Below, piece after piece: positions 8,290 through 16,831 of a stretch of 64,000 nucleotides of DNA (positions within the stretch are counted from its first letter, which is position 1; each line of letters opens with the position of its first letter). The stretch spans positions 310,001 through 374,000 of the forward strand of contig NZ_AQHN01000084.1 of NCBI RefSeq assembly GCF_000359745.1, read 5' to 3'. The position numbers and the translations under genes are program-made. This DNA is from Rhizobium freirei PRF 81. GTDB lineage: Bacteria; Pseudomonadota; Alphaproteobacteria; Rhizobiales; Rhizobiaceae. The notes beneath the pieces were generated by a model. The model was not told where the DNA came from, did not search any database, and saw nothing but the letters and a program-made list of their open reading frames with translations.

Positions 8290-9753
8290 ATGAATGACAT
8301 GTCCACGCGCGGGCAAAAGGAGGAAGCGCAGGCAACGGGCTCCCGGTCGCTGCGGATTGCACTGCTCGTCGCCGGTGCCTTCTTCATGGAAAATCTGGAC
8401 GGAACGGTCATCGCGACCGCTCTGCCGCAGATGGCCGTTTCCTTCGCTGCCCGCCCCGTCGATCTCAATATCGGCATGAGCGCCTATCTCCTGACCCTCG
8501 GGGTCTTCATTCCGATCAGCGGCTGGATCAGCGATCGCTTCGGGGCGCGGCTGGTGTTCACGACCGCAGTCGTCATCTTCACGCTTGCCTCGGTTCTGTG
8601 CGGCTTCGCCAATGGCGTCCCCTCCTTCGTCGCCATGCGCATCCTGCAGGGTATCGGCGGAGCGATGATGGTGCCCGTGGGCAGGCTGGTCGTTTTGAAC
8701 AACACGCCCAAGGACAAGCTGATCTCGGCGATTGCGACGATCACCTGGCCGGCGCTGGTGGCGCCGATCCTCGGGCCGCCGCTCGGCGGCTTCATCACCG
8801 ATCATGCGAGCTGGCGCTGGATCTTCTTCCTCAATCTGCCGCTCGGGGTTCTGGCATTCGTCTTCGCGCTCATGCTTATTCCGAAAACCAAGAGCACGGC
8901 GCGCCCACCCTTCGATTGGGTCGGCTTCGCCGTCAGTGGCATCGGTCTTGCAAGCCTGATGTATGGGATGGAGCTGATCGGGCGCCCGGATCCCGCGTGG
9001 CTGGAAGCCTGGTCCTATGTGATCGTCGGCTTCATTCTGCTTGCCGTCGCCGTCTTTCATTTTCTCCGGACGGAGCATCCGCTCATCGATCTTTCCGGGC
9101 TGAAGCGTGTGACCTTCGCAATTACCATCGCCGGCGGATCGCTGTTCCGGATCGCCATCGGGGCCGTGCCCTTCCTGCTGCCGTTGATGTTCCAGGTCGG
9201 CTTCGGGCTCAGCGCCTTTCACGCGGGGATGCTGACGCTGGCGGTCTTTGCCGGCAATCTGGCGATGAAGCCGGCAACGACGCCGATCTTGCGACGTTTC
9301 GGCTTCAAGCCGGTGCTGATCGTCAACGGCATTTTGAATGCCGTCTTCATCGTGGCCTGTGCCTTGTTCTCGCCTGATACGCCGCTCTGGTTCATCGTGC
9401 CGGTGCTGTTCATCGGCGGCATGTGCCGGTCGATGCATTTCACGGCCTTGAACACGATTGCGTTTGCCGACATTCCGCCGCAGCAGATGACGGGCGCCAA
9501 TACACTGTTCAGCACCATCTTTCAGCTGACCATGGGCATGGGCATTGCCGTCGGCGCCATCGGCATCCGTATCGGCCAGGCGATCAGCGCGCCACTTGGC
9601 GCGGGCGGCATCGTCGCCATCGAGTTTCGTCTCGCCTTTATTCTGCTTGGAATTATCGCGCTTCTCGCCGTGCTGGATTGCCTGCCGCTCGATCGCAAGG
9701 CTGGCGACAATGTTTCGCGCAAGCCGAAAGCTAGCGCGAAGAAAGCGGCGTGA
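8290..9753 (+). CDS. MFS transporter, DHA2-type multidrug exporter
   Basis: An inner-membrane exporter of 487 residues. After TM1 (ALLVAGAFFMENLDGTVIATALPQM) comes motif A, GWISDRFGARL. The proline-glycine motif C is APILGPPLGGFITDH, followed by WRWIFFLNLPLG, as in EmrB/HsrA-type DHA2 carriers. The ATG at 8290 is chosen because GGAG stands 10 nt upstream; the earlier ATG at 8251 has none. An 18-nt palindrome 200 nt upstream is a plausible operator. It is unrelated in position to the first MFS (5531), and both lack an adjacent membrane-fusion protein, so they probably act alone rather than as tripartite pumps. Confidence 0.87.
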   Translation: MNDMSTRGQKEEAQATGSRSLRIALLVAGAFFMENLDGTVIATALPQMAVSFAARPVDLNIGMSAYLLTLGVFIPISGWISDRFGARLVFTTAVVIFTLASVLCGFANGVPSFVAMRILQGIGGAMMVPVGRLVVLNNTPKDKLISAIATITWPALVAPILGPPLGGFITDHASWRWIFFLNLPLGVLAFVFALMLIPKTKSTARPPFDWVGFAVSGIGLASLMYGMELIGRPDPAWLEAWSYVIVGFILLAVAVFHFLRTEHPLIDLSGLKRVTFAITIAGGSLFRIAIGAVPFLLPLMFQVGFGLSAFHAGMLTLAVFAGNLAMKPATTPILRRFGFKPVLIVNGILNAVFIVACALFSPDTPLWFIVPVLFIGGMCRSMHFTALNTIAFADIPPQQMTGANTLFSTIFQLTMGMGIAVGAIGIRIGQAISAPLGAGGIVAIEFRLAFILLGIIALLAVLDCLPLDRKAGDNVSRKPKASAKKAA

Positions 9754-9774
9754 CGCTGTTACTTACTCGGATGC

Positions 9775-9915
9775 TCAATGGGGGTACTGGATAAGATTGT
9801 AGTGCAGCAATAGTGCGGGTATCGCCATCAGGATGATCAGAACCATTGCAAAGCTTGCTGTGCGCACCATTTTCATCCGGCGGGTACGCTGCCCGGTCCA
9901 ATCGTATACTGCCAT
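9775..9915 (-). CDS. Small single-span membrane protein, 46 residues
   Basis: A short gene on the minus strand with a near-ideal Shine-Dalgarno site (AAAGGAGGGG, 8 nt before ATG 9915). The product has a basic, polar N-terminus (WTGQRTRRMKMVRT) followed by one hydrophobic helix at about residues 21-38, ending HYNLIQYPH. Arrangement of positive charges predicts the N-terminus inside the cell. No family is recognised. It lies tail-to-tail with the MFS gene, ending 22 nt past it. The coding case rests on the strong ribosome-binding site and the clean membrane segment. The 257 nt upstream (to 10172) hold no other gene. Confidence 0.6.
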   Translation of the reverse strand: MAVYDWTGQRTRRMKMVRTASFAMVLIILMAIPALLLHYNLIQYPH

Positions 9916-10172
9916 AATGAGCCCCTCCTTTCCTCGATTATTAGAAAGACAAGAAATGGAACGCCAGTCAATATTGGCAATAGGGCTGTTAAATAATGAG
10001 CTTTCTCTAAAATTCCCGGATTCCAGGTTGGTGTATTACGCCGATTGAATGCGATTTAGCCTGCTGTCGTGCAAAGATCGTTTCGCGGCATCCATTCGGA
10101 CGAGTATAACCGACATGAAACTCGGCTCTGCGGCAGCGGGGTCGGTGGCGGCTTTGAAAGAGGAAAAATGTG

Positions 10173-11219
10173 ATGAGCAAGGTGCGTGCCCTGGTGTTGG
10201 AACGTCAGCATGAGCTGGCGATCCGCGATATCGAACTGCCGCAGGAGGTCGGGCGGGGAGAGGTCAAGATCAAGATCCATACCGTCGGTGTCTGCGGGTC
10301 TGACGTTCACTATTACACGCATGGCAAGATCGGCCCGTTCATCGTCAACGAGCCGATGGTGCTCGGCCACGAAGCGGCTGGCACTGTGGTCGAAGTCGGC
10401 GCCGGAGTGACGCATCTGAAGGTCGGTGATCGCGTTTGCATGGAGCCGGGCATTCCGGATGCCAATTCCAAGGCAAGCCGCCTCGGCATGTACAATGTCG
10501 ATCCCGCCGTCACCTTCTGGGCGACGCCGCCGATCCATGGCGTGTTGACGCCCTTTGTCGTTCATCCGGCCAATTATACCTTCAAGCTGCCCGACAATGT
10601 CAGCTTTGCAGAGGGCGCGATGGTCGAGCCTTTCGCTGTCGGCATGCAGGCGGCGACCAAGGCGCGCATTACGCCCGGCGACACGGCCGTGGTGCTTGGC
10701 GCCGGTCCGATCGGCATCATGGTGGCGGTTGCGGCACTTGCCGGCGGTTGCGCGCGGGCGATCGTTGCCGATCTCGCGCAGCCGAAGCTCGATATCGCTA
10801 CCCAGTATCAGGGCGTCATCCCCGTCAATATCCGCGAAAAGAACCTGATCGAGGAGGTCAACCGCCTGACGGACGGCTGGGGTGCCGATGTCATCTTCGA
10901 ATGCTCGGGTTCGCCCAAGGCCTGGGAAACCGTGATGGAGCTGCCGCGTCCCGGCGGCGTCATCGTCGCCGTCGGCCTGCCGGTCAATCCGGTCGGCTTC
11001 GATGTTTCCACCGCTTCGACCAAGGAAATCCGTATCGAGACGGTCTTCCGCTATGCGCATCAGTATGAACGTTCCATCGCGCTGATCGCTTCCGGCCGCG
11101 TCGACTTGAAGCCGCTGATCTCGGAGACCTTCGCCTTCGAACAATCGATCGAGGCCTTCGACCGCGCTGTCGAGGCCCGGCCGACGGATGTCAAGTTGCA
11201 GATCGTTCTTGACCAATAA
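10173..11219 (+). CDS. Zinc-dependent polyol dehydrogenase (xylitol / L-iditol dehydrogenase type)
   Basis: A 348-residue medium-chain dehydrogenase/reductase that oxidises polyols to ketoses with NAD(P). The catalytic-zinc ligands are visible as Cys41 (GVCGSDVHYYTHG), His66 and Glu67 (LGHEAAG). The dinucleotide fold begins with VVLGAGPIGIMVAV near residue 170. The structural-zinc cysteines found in many relatives are missing: the lobe reads CMEPGIPDANSKASRLGMYN, as in bacterial xylitol dehydrogenases. ATG 10173 is used, with GAGG upstream; an in-frame GTG directly precedes it. It stands alone without a polyol transporter, so the physiological substrate is uncertain. Confidence 0.88.
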   Translation: MSKVRALVLERQHELAIRDIELPQEVGRGEVKIKIHTVGVCGSDVHYYTHGKIGPFIVNEPMVLGHEAAGTVVEVGAGVTHLKVGDRVCMEPGIPDANSKASRLGMYNVDPAVTFWATPPIHGVLTPFVVHPANYTFKLPDNVSFAEGAMVEPFAVGMQAATKARITPGDTAVVLGAGPIGIMVAVAALAGGCARAIVADLAQPKLDIATQYQGVIPVNIREKNLIEEVNRLTDGWGADVIFECSGSPKAWETVMELPRPGGVIVAVGLPVNPVGFDVSTASTKEIRIETVFRYAHQYERSIALIASGRVDLKPLISETFAFEQSIEAFDRAVEARPTDVKLQIVLDQ

Positions 11220-11330
11220 GCTTGAGCTGCCACATCGCCTTGTCTTCGGCCTGATAGCGGGCCGTCTATCGGCAAGGCGGTGTTTTCTCTCAGTTTCATA
11301 TCACCGGTAGACGGCCCGGCAGAAGCGATG

Positions 11331-11436
11331 CTAGAGCACTTCCAGGAAAAGTGCGAAGCGGTTTTCCGTCTGGAATGCGAAAAAACAAGAACATAGAGCA
11401 CTTTAGCGATTCGAAGAAAAGCGGAAGCGCTCTAGG
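11331..11436. repeat. RIME1-like intergenic repeat, copy 1
   Basis: A 106-nt element bounded by CTAGAGC and GCTCTAG-like ends with two imperfect hairpins and a T/A-rich linker. Its reverse complement aligns without gaps to the element at 53508-53613 (77 of 106 positions by my count). Length and double-palindrome layout match the published Rhizobium intergenic mosaic element RIME1. It lies between the polyol dehydrogenase and the antiporter gene, where it may also terminate transcription. Confidence 0.75.
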
Positions 11437-11490
11437 TAGCCTGAAACAAAGAGGAACGGGCTTTAACGCCGTGAAACGGGAAGGACCGCC

Positions 11491-13233
11491 GTGCCGCACG
11501 ACGTTGCATTGATCGCATTGATTGCCGCCGGCTTCGTATTCGCGGCCGTTTTCGGCTATATGGCCGACAGGCTGCGTCTGCCGCCGCTCGTCGGTTATCT
11601 GGTAGCTGGCGTCATCATCGGCTCGTCCACTCCGGGCTTTGTCGCCGATGTCTCGCTGGCCTCGCAACTGGCGGAGATCGGCGTCATTCTCCTGATGTTC
11701 GGTGTCGGCCTGCATTTCTCCGCCGCCGACCTTTTGGCTGTGCGCGGCGTCGCCATTCCCGGCGCCATCGGCCAGATCATGATCGCCACAGTCCTGGGGA
11801 TTGGTTTGACCTCCCTCTGGGGATGGAGCATCGGCGCCGGCGTGGTCTTCGGCTTGAGCCTGGCGGTTGCCAGTACGGTCGTACTCTTGAAGGCGCTCGA
11901 GGAACGCAATCTGGTGAGCTCGACGAATGGCCGCGTGGCTGTCGGCTGGCTGATCGTCGAGGATCTGGCCATGGTGCTCGCCCTCGTCCTGCTGCCGGCC
12001 TTTGCCGGTGTCATGGGTGGCCATGTGACTGCTGGGGATCATACGGCTTCGGGTTCGATCTGGCTGACGATCGGCATGACGCTCGTCAAGGTGGCGGCCT
12101 TCGCTGCCGTCGCGATCTTCCTCGGCCCGCGCATCGTGCCCTGGCTTCTGACGTCGGTGGCACGCACCGGCTCGCGCGAACTGTTCACGCTGTCGGTTCT
12201 GGCGATCGCGCTCGGCATTGCTTTTGGCGCTGCGGAGATATTCGGGGTTTCTTTCGCGCTCGGCGCGTTCTTTGCCGGCCTCGTGATGAGTGAATCGCAT
12301 CTCAGCCACAGGGCGGCTGCCGACTCCCTGCCATTGCAGAACGCCTTCTCGGTGCTGTTCTTCGTTTCGGTCGGCATGCTTTTCGATCCGATGGTCCTGA
12401 TCCGCGAACCGCTGATGATCATCGGCGTGCTGGCGCTGATCATGCTGGGCAAGTCCCTGATCGCTTTCGGCGTCGTGCTGTTGCTGCGCTATCCCGCCAG
12501 CATGGGCTTTGCAGTGGCGGCCGGTCTGGCGCAGATCGGGGAATTCTCCTTCATCCTGGCCGGGCTCGGCGTTTCGCTGGGCCTGTTGTCCCGTGAAGGA
12601 CAGGATCTCATTCTCGCAGGCGCGATCCTGTCGATTACGCTCAATCCGCTCGCCTTCTTCGCCATCGAAAAGCTGGAGAAATGGACGTTTTCCCGCTGGC
12701 CGTCGCTGGCGAACAAATACGGCATGGCAAAGCAGGATGGGCTTCGCCGCGAACTGGCCGTCATCAACAAGCAGCGCGAGGAGCGCGATCGCCAGCATCA
12801 TCTCGAGATCGAGCAGCTGATCGAAACATTCCCGATGTTTGCCGAGCTGGACGACAATGCGCATGAGGAGCTTCTTCTGCTCTTCCGGCCGAGATCGGCC
12901 TCGCCGGGCGACCGTGTCATCCGCACGGGCGATCGTGGCGACAGCATGTTCTTCATTGCCTCCGGTGCAGTGGAGGTGCAGCTGGAAGACGACGAAATTC
13001 CGCTCGGCGCCGGGTCCTTCTTCGGCGAAATGGCGCTGCTGACCGGCGCGCGCCGCACCGCCGATGTCGTTGCCGTGGATTTCTGTCAGCTTTTTGTGCT
13101 GGAGCGCCGCGATTTCAATCTGTTCATGTCGCGGCATCCACAGCTGCGCGCTGCCGTCAGCCACATGGCGCGGGAGCGGCAGGAGAGCAACGTGTCGCGC
13201 CAGCGGCGCGACCAGTCGCTGGATGCCGGCTGA
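11491..13233 (+). CDS. Kef-type cation:proton antiporter (CPA2) with C-terminal cyclic-nucleotide-binding domain
   Basis: A 580-residue inner-membrane protein. Residues 1-390 form the CPA2 exchanger domain, with GYLVAGVIIGSSTPGF in the second helix, the LMFGVGLHF segment, and a polar helix GWLIVEDLAMVLALVL resembling YbaL/KefB. In place of the NAD-binding RCK/TrkA-N domain of Kef proteins, residues 430-560 form a Crp-like cNMP domain. Its phosphate-binding cassette reads FFGEMALLTGARRTADVVA, with the expected Gly-Glu and Arg. This implies gating of K+ or Na+/H+ exchange by cAMP, cGMP or c-di-GMP, which is an inference. Start is GTG 11491 with AAGGA six bases upstream. It begins 54 nt after a repeat element. 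Confidence 0.87.
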   Translation: MPHDVALIALIAAGFVFAAVFGYMADRLRLPPLVGYLVAGVIIGSSTPGFVADVSLASQLAEIGVILLMFGVGLHFSAADLLAVRGVAIPGAIGQIMIATVLGIGLTSLWGWSIGAGVVFGLSLAVASTVVLLKALEERNLVSSTNGRVAVGWLIVEDLAMVLALVLLPAFAGVMGGHVTAGDHTASGSIWLTIGMTLVKVAAFAAVAIFLGPRIVPWLLTSVARTGSRELFTLSVLAIALGIAFGAAEIFGVSFALGAFFAGLVMSESHLSHRAAADSLPLQNAFSVLFFVSVGMLFDPMVLIREPLMIIGVLALIMLGKSLIAFGVVLLLRYPASMGFAVAAGLAQIGEFSFILAGLGVSLGLLSREGQDLILAGAILSITLNPLAFFAIEKLEKWTFSRWPSLANKYGMAKQDGLRRELAVINKQREERDRQHHLEIEQLIETFPMFAELDDNAHEELLLLFRPRSASPGDRVIRTGDRGDSMFFIASGAVEVQLEDDEIPLGAGSFFGEMALLTGARRTADVVAVDFCQLFVLERRDFNLFMSRHPQLRAAVSHMARERQESNVSRQRRDQSLDAG

Positions 13234-13251
13234 CGCCTTACGCCTTACGCT

Positions 13252-14163
13252 TTACCGGCGCTTCAGCCAGGATTTCGAAACGCGGCAGGCCATGGTGTAG
13301 GCCGGGTCGAAAACATTGCCGACATCGTAACGCACGACCTGACCGAGAAGATGGCTGGCGGCCGTCTTGTCCAGCCCGTAGTCGGAGCCGAGCCAGCGCA
13401 GCATTTCGCTGGTGGCATGTTGCAGGGCCTGATCGAGCGGGCGGGCATTGCCGATGGTGAAAATATCGTCCGCCGTTTCGCCGCGCGGCCAGATGATCGT
13501 CTTTTTCTTTTCCACGCTGAGCCGCACCGTCACCTCGAAGGTCGTTTCGATCCCCGTGCCGACGATCTCGCCGTCTCCCTGGACGGCGTGACAATCGCCG
13601 AGGAAGAAAAGCGCGCCGGGAGCCGATACCGGGAACCAGATGGTCGTGCCCGGCCCAAGCAGCCGATAGTCCATATTGCCGCCGAATTCGCCGCTGGTGG
13701 CGGTCGAGATGGCCTGCCCGAGCGCGGGCGCGACCCCGAAGCAGCCGATCATCGGCGAGAGCGGCAACGTGAAGGCCTCAAGGCCGGCGACTGGTTCGGC
13801 GAGCCTCGTCGTCCGGGCTTCGCGATCGATCTGCCAGATGACTTTCTCGCTTGCGGGCAGCGCGCGGACATCCTGGGGATCGACGACATTGCTGGCGACG
13901 ACGCTGCGGGTGAAGCCCTTATCGCGCGTCGGCACCATGCTCAGGATTTCGACCTTGAGGGAATCGCCCGGCTCCGCACCCTCGACGAAGATCGGGCCGT
14001 TCATCGGATTGGGGCCCGAGATGCGGTGAACGCCATGCTTGTCGTAACCGGCGGCATCCAGCGTTTCGGTAATCACGGTATCGCCATCGGCGACATGCAG
14101 GGCCGGCGGCAGCGAGCCGATGACATTGTGATAGAGAGCGGGGGTGAAACGGTGCGTCGCCAT
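13252..14163 (-). CDS. Acetamidase/formamidase family protein
   Basis: A 303-residue hydrolase of the FmdA/AmdA family, which releases ammonia from short-chain amides such as formamide. Family landmarks are GVHRISGPNPMNGPIFVEGAEPGDSL-like residues 45-70, the GCFGVAP motif near 140, GGNMDYRLLGPGTTIWFPV near 165 and FLGDCHAVQGDGEIVGTGIE near 190. The ATG at 14163 fits better than the upstream in-frame start because the family begins here. It converges on the antiporter gene, leaving only 18 nt between stops. No amide transporter or regulator is adjacent. Confidence 0.87.
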   Translation of the reverse strand: MATHRFTPALYHNVIGSLPPALHVADGDTVITETLDAAGYDKHGVHRISGPNPMNGPIFVEGAEPGDSLKVEILSMVPTRDKGFTRSVVASNVVDPQDVRALPASEKVIWQIDREARTTRLAEPVAGLEAFTLPLSPMIGCFGVAPALGQAISTATSGEFGGNMDYRLLGPGTTIWFPVSAPGALFFLGDCHAVQGDGEIVGTGIETTFEVTVRLSVEKKKTIIWPRGETADDIFTIGNARPLDQALQHATSEMLRWLGSDYGLDKTAASHLLGQVVRYDVGNVFDPAYTMACRVSKSWLKRR

Positions 14164-14520
14164 GATACGGAGCCTTGTTAGCAATTTCGTTCGGCAAGAC
14201 CCTATGACAGCTTTATCGTGTCGGGAAAGACCGTGTTCTCACCTATTTACAGAACCCTAAATCGAAGTCTGGAGAGCGATGGCAAGCTCTGATCCGGATG
14301 CAAGCCCGGTCTGGAATCGAATGTAGGATACACGGCTTGTGGCCGCTACGTTAGAGCATCCTCGGCGGTCTCTCCTATGGCGGCAGATTGCCGGCGCAAT
14401 GGGCAGTCAGGCAGATCGAATTCAAGCTCATATCGCCTGCGATACTTGACACAAATCGCATTTCTGCGACCGTGGCATCACGATATCGTGTGCAGCCTTG
14501 CGGGAAAAAAGGCTATTTGT
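14164..14520. other. Divergent intergenic region of 357 nt
   Basis: No supported gene. On the plus strand there is a TTGACA at 14446-14451, and a 12-nt palindrome CACGATATCGTG at 14479-14490, about 30 nt before the esterase start. Together these could form a promoter and operator for the esterase. Confidence 0.4.
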
Positions 14521-15567
14521 ATGAATGAGTTCCGGTCATTTCGTTTCATCCTTCGTTTTGCCGTGGCGATGAGTGTCCTGATCGCCGCAGGCCTGTCGAC
14601 AAAGCTGATGACATCGGACGCCTGGGCCTCCGATGTCGAGCAGCAGACAAAGGCATCGAGCGAGCAGGTCGAGAAGCTGATCGGAGCCATTCGTCAGAAT
14701 GGCGCCATGTCCGACAAGGATCTCGTGCAACGGCGCACAGACTTCGAAAAGCTGATGGCATCGACGCCGGATCCGACACGCGTGCAGATTCGTCATGTCG
14801 ATGCCAACGGGGTCGATGCCAATCTGATATGGCCGGCCCGGCTGCATCATCCGATCGGCCGGCGGGCAATTCTCTATCTGCATGGCGGTGGCTTCTATAG
14901 CGGCTCGCTGAGAACGCACCGCAACATTGCCGCTCTATTTGCCAAGGCAGCATCGGCCGATGTGCTGCTGATCGACTATCGTCTTGCGCCCGACTATGGC
15001 TTTCCGGCACAGATCAACGATGCCATGGCCGCTTATCGCTGGCTTCTGTCTTCCGGATACAAGCCGGGAAACATCGTAATTGCCGGCGACTCGGTCGGGG
15101 CGACTCTTGCCATGGAAGTCGTCCTGAACCAGATCCGCTTCAGCGGAGCGCTTCCCGCTGCCGTCATCGCCATGAGCCCGGTGACCGATTTTGCCGGAAC
15201 CGGAGCATCGCTGGCCGCCAACGCTGCCCAGGATCCGTTCATGAGCAAAGCCGAGCTCGCAGTCATCCACGATGCTTTTGCGCGCGACCACTCGACCACC
15301 GATCCCGATCTGTCGCCGCTCTATGCCAGTTTCGCCCGCTTTCCGCCGCTGCTGATTCAGGTTGGATCGCGCGAGGCGCTGCTCGATGACAGCAAGCGGC
15401 TGGCGGACAAGGTGCAGCAGGCAGGTGGGAATGTGAGCCTGGAAGTCTGGCCCGGCATGATCCACCAATGGCAGATTTTTCCCTTCTGGCTCGACGATGC
15501 CAGGAAGGCGGGAGGCAAAGCCGCCGAGTTCGCGAGCTCACATTTTGCCGACAAGCCTGGGCCATAG
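14521..15567 (+). CDS. Exported alpha/beta hydrolase of the hormone-sensitive-lipase type
   Basis: A 348-residue esterase-like enzyme. The N-terminus has a basic start and a hydrophobic segment (residues 11-26) followed by AWASDVEQQ, a likely Sec signal peptide with cleavage after Ala-Trp-Ala. The HSL oxyanion motif HGGGF is at 121-125. The nucleophile is Ser191 in GDSVGA, the acid is in REALLDDS near 289, and the base is His314 in GMIHQW. It should act on short acyl esters in the periplasm. ATG 14521 has AAGG 8 nt upstream; the frame is open further upstream without a ribosome site. The natural substrate is unknown. Confidence 0.86.
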   Translation: MNEFRSFRFILRFAVAMSVLIAAGLSTKLMTSDAWASDVEQQTKASSEQVEKLIGAIRQNGAMSDKDLVQRRTDFEKLMASTPDPTRVQIRHVDANGVDANLIWPARLHHPIGRRAILYLHGGGFYSGSLRTHRNIAALFAKAASADVLLIDYRLAPDYGFPAQINDAMAAYRWLLSSGYKPGNIVIAGDSVGATLAMEVVLNQIRFSGALPAAVIAMSPVTDFAGTGASLAANAAQDPFMSKAELAVIHDAFARDHSTTDPDLSPLYASFARFPPLLIQVGSREALLDDSKRLADKVQQAGGNVSLEVWPGMIHQWQIFPFWLDDARKAGGKAAEFASSHFADKPGP

Positions 15568-15615
15568 ATCCGGGCGGCAAAAAGGCGGTCATCAAAATTA
15601 GGTAAGGGACGGAGC

Positions 15616-15641
15616 CGGCGGGGCGGATTATCCGCCGTTTT
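15616..15641 (+). terminator. Rho-independent terminator after the exported esterase
   Basis: CGGCGG and CCGCCG arms with a 10-nt loop are followed directly by TTTT, 49 nt past the stop codon. Confidence 0.65.
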
Positions 15642-15671
15642 GCTGTGGCATCATTCCGATTTTGAGAAATT

Positions 15672-15687
15672 ATTTATCGTGATAAAT
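15672..15687. promoter_or_regulatory. Palindromic operator candidate upstream of the Tat-exported hydrolase
   Basis: ATTTATC-GT-GATAAAT is a perfect 7+2+7 inverted repeat in an AT-rich stretch. The related string GATAAATTTATG recurs at 15696-15707 and 15765-15776, the second just before the ribosome site. Repeated GATAAAT half-sites suggest cooperative repressor binding, for example by a MarR- or TetR-type protein; none is encoded nearby. Confidence 0.45.
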
Positions 15688-15785
15688 TATAGTGAGATAA
15701 ATTTATGATGGACAGCGCGGCGCAACCGGTTTATGAGTTTCTGCAGCGCGATAATAAATCGCGTGATAAATTTATGGAGATTGAA

Positions 15786-16754
15786 ATGAGCCAGTCGATC
15801 CATCAAGCTACGCGCCGGAGTGTCATGGCAGCTGGGCTAGGCCTCGCCGCCGCAGCCGCCACACCCTTCGCTCAACCTGCACAAGCCTCTAAAAAGCAAT
15901 CTTCGAAAGGTAAGGACACCATGAGCAGCAGCACGATCACCACCCAGGACGGAACTCAGATCTTCTACAAGGATTGGGGAACGGGCCAGCCGATCGTCTT
16001 CCATCACGGATGGCCTTTGAGCTCCGATGACTGGGATGCCCAGATGCTGTTCTTCCTCAATCAGGGATATCGCGTCATCGCCCATGATCGCCGCGGCCAC
16101 GGCCGCTCCAGCCAGACGGCAACCGGCAACGAGATGGATACCTATGCAGCCGACGTTGCGGCGCTTGCCGAGCATCTGGATCTCAAGGGCGCCATTCATG
16201 TCGGCCATTCGACCGGTGGCGGCGAAGTTGCCCGCTATGTGGCTCAGTATGGCGGTCATGGCCGCGTTTCGAAGGCAGTGCTGATCGGCGCCGTGCCGCC
16301 GATCATGGTCAAGTCCGAGAAGAACCCCGGCGGCCTGCCGCTGGAAGTCTTCGACGGCTTCCGCGCTGCACTTGTTGCCAACCGCGCTCAATTCTTCCGC
16401 GATATCCCCGCAGGCCCGTTCTACGGCTTCAACCGTCCGGGCGCTGCGGTCTCGCAGGGCGTGATCGATAATTGGTGGCGCCAGGGCATGATGGGCGGCG
16501 CCAAGGCGCATTACGACTGCATCAAGGCCTTCTCGGAGACGGATTTTACCGAAGACCTGAAGAAGATCGACGTGCCGACGCTCGTCATGCATGGCGATGA
16601 CGATCAGATCGTGCCGATCGCAGACTCGGCAGAGCTTTCCATCAAACTCCTAAAGAATGGCACGCTGAAGGTCTACAAGGGCTTGCCGCACGGCATGGCG
16701 ACGACGCATGCAGACGTCATCAATGCGGACCTGCTCGCCTTCTTCAAGGCCTGA
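15786..16754 (+). CDS. Chloroperoxidase-type alpha/beta hydrolase with Tat signal
   Basis: A 322-residue enzyme. Residues 1-35 look like a twin-arginine signal (ATRRSVMAAGLGLAAAAATPFAQPAQA). The mature part is a cofactor-free haloperoxidase/esterase with HHGWPL as oxyanion region, the nucleophile Ser142 in GHSTGGGE, an acid in MHGDDDQIVP and a histidine in LPHGMATTH. Such enzymes hydrolyse esters and can make peracids. ATG 15786 has GGAG 8 nt upstream. A second ATG at 15921, exactly where leaderless relatives begin (MSSSTITTQDG), has its own AAGGTAAGGA site, so a cytoplasmic form may also be made. A terminator follows. Confidence 0.85.
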   Translation: MSQSIHQATRRSVMAAGLGLAAAAATPFAQPAQASKKQSSKGKDTMSSSTITTQDGTQIFYKDWGTGQPIVFHHGWPLSSDDWDAQMLFFLNQGYRVIAHDRRGHGRSSQTATGNEMDTYAADVAALAEHLDLKGAIHVGHSTGGGEVARYVAQYGGHGRVSKAVLIGAVPPIMVKSEKNPGGLPLEVFDGFRAALVANRAQFFRDIPAGPFYGFNRPGAAVSQGVIDNWWRQGMMGGAKAHYDCIKAFSETDFTEDLKKIDVPTLVMHGDDDQIVPIADSAELSIKLLKNGTLKVYKGLPHGMATTHADVINADLLAFFKA

Positions 16755-16771
16755 TGTCACCAAAGAGCAGT

Positions 16772-16797
16772 GCGCCCGCCGAAAGGCGGGCGCTTCT
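16772..16797 (+). terminator. Rho-independent terminator
   Basis: A perfect 9-bp stem GCGCCCGCC / GGCGGGCGC with a GAAA tetraloop is followed by TTCT, 18 nt after the hydrolase stop. Confidence 0.75.
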
Positions 16798-16831
16798 CAG
16801 CCTGCCGGGTGCTGTCACCACCCAGGCCGCT

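Noticed and set aside
8062..9438. Long antisense frame opposite the MFS gene
   Set aside because: High-GC genes give long antisense frames; this one is Arg/Asp/His-rich, without family features. The same holds for other long shadows, for example opposite htpG, ggt and the antiporter gene.
14479..14490. CACGATATCGTG as a quorum-sensing type box
   Set aside because: It is too short and lacks any LuxR/LuxI partner in the window; kept only as a generic palindrome in the intergenic entry.
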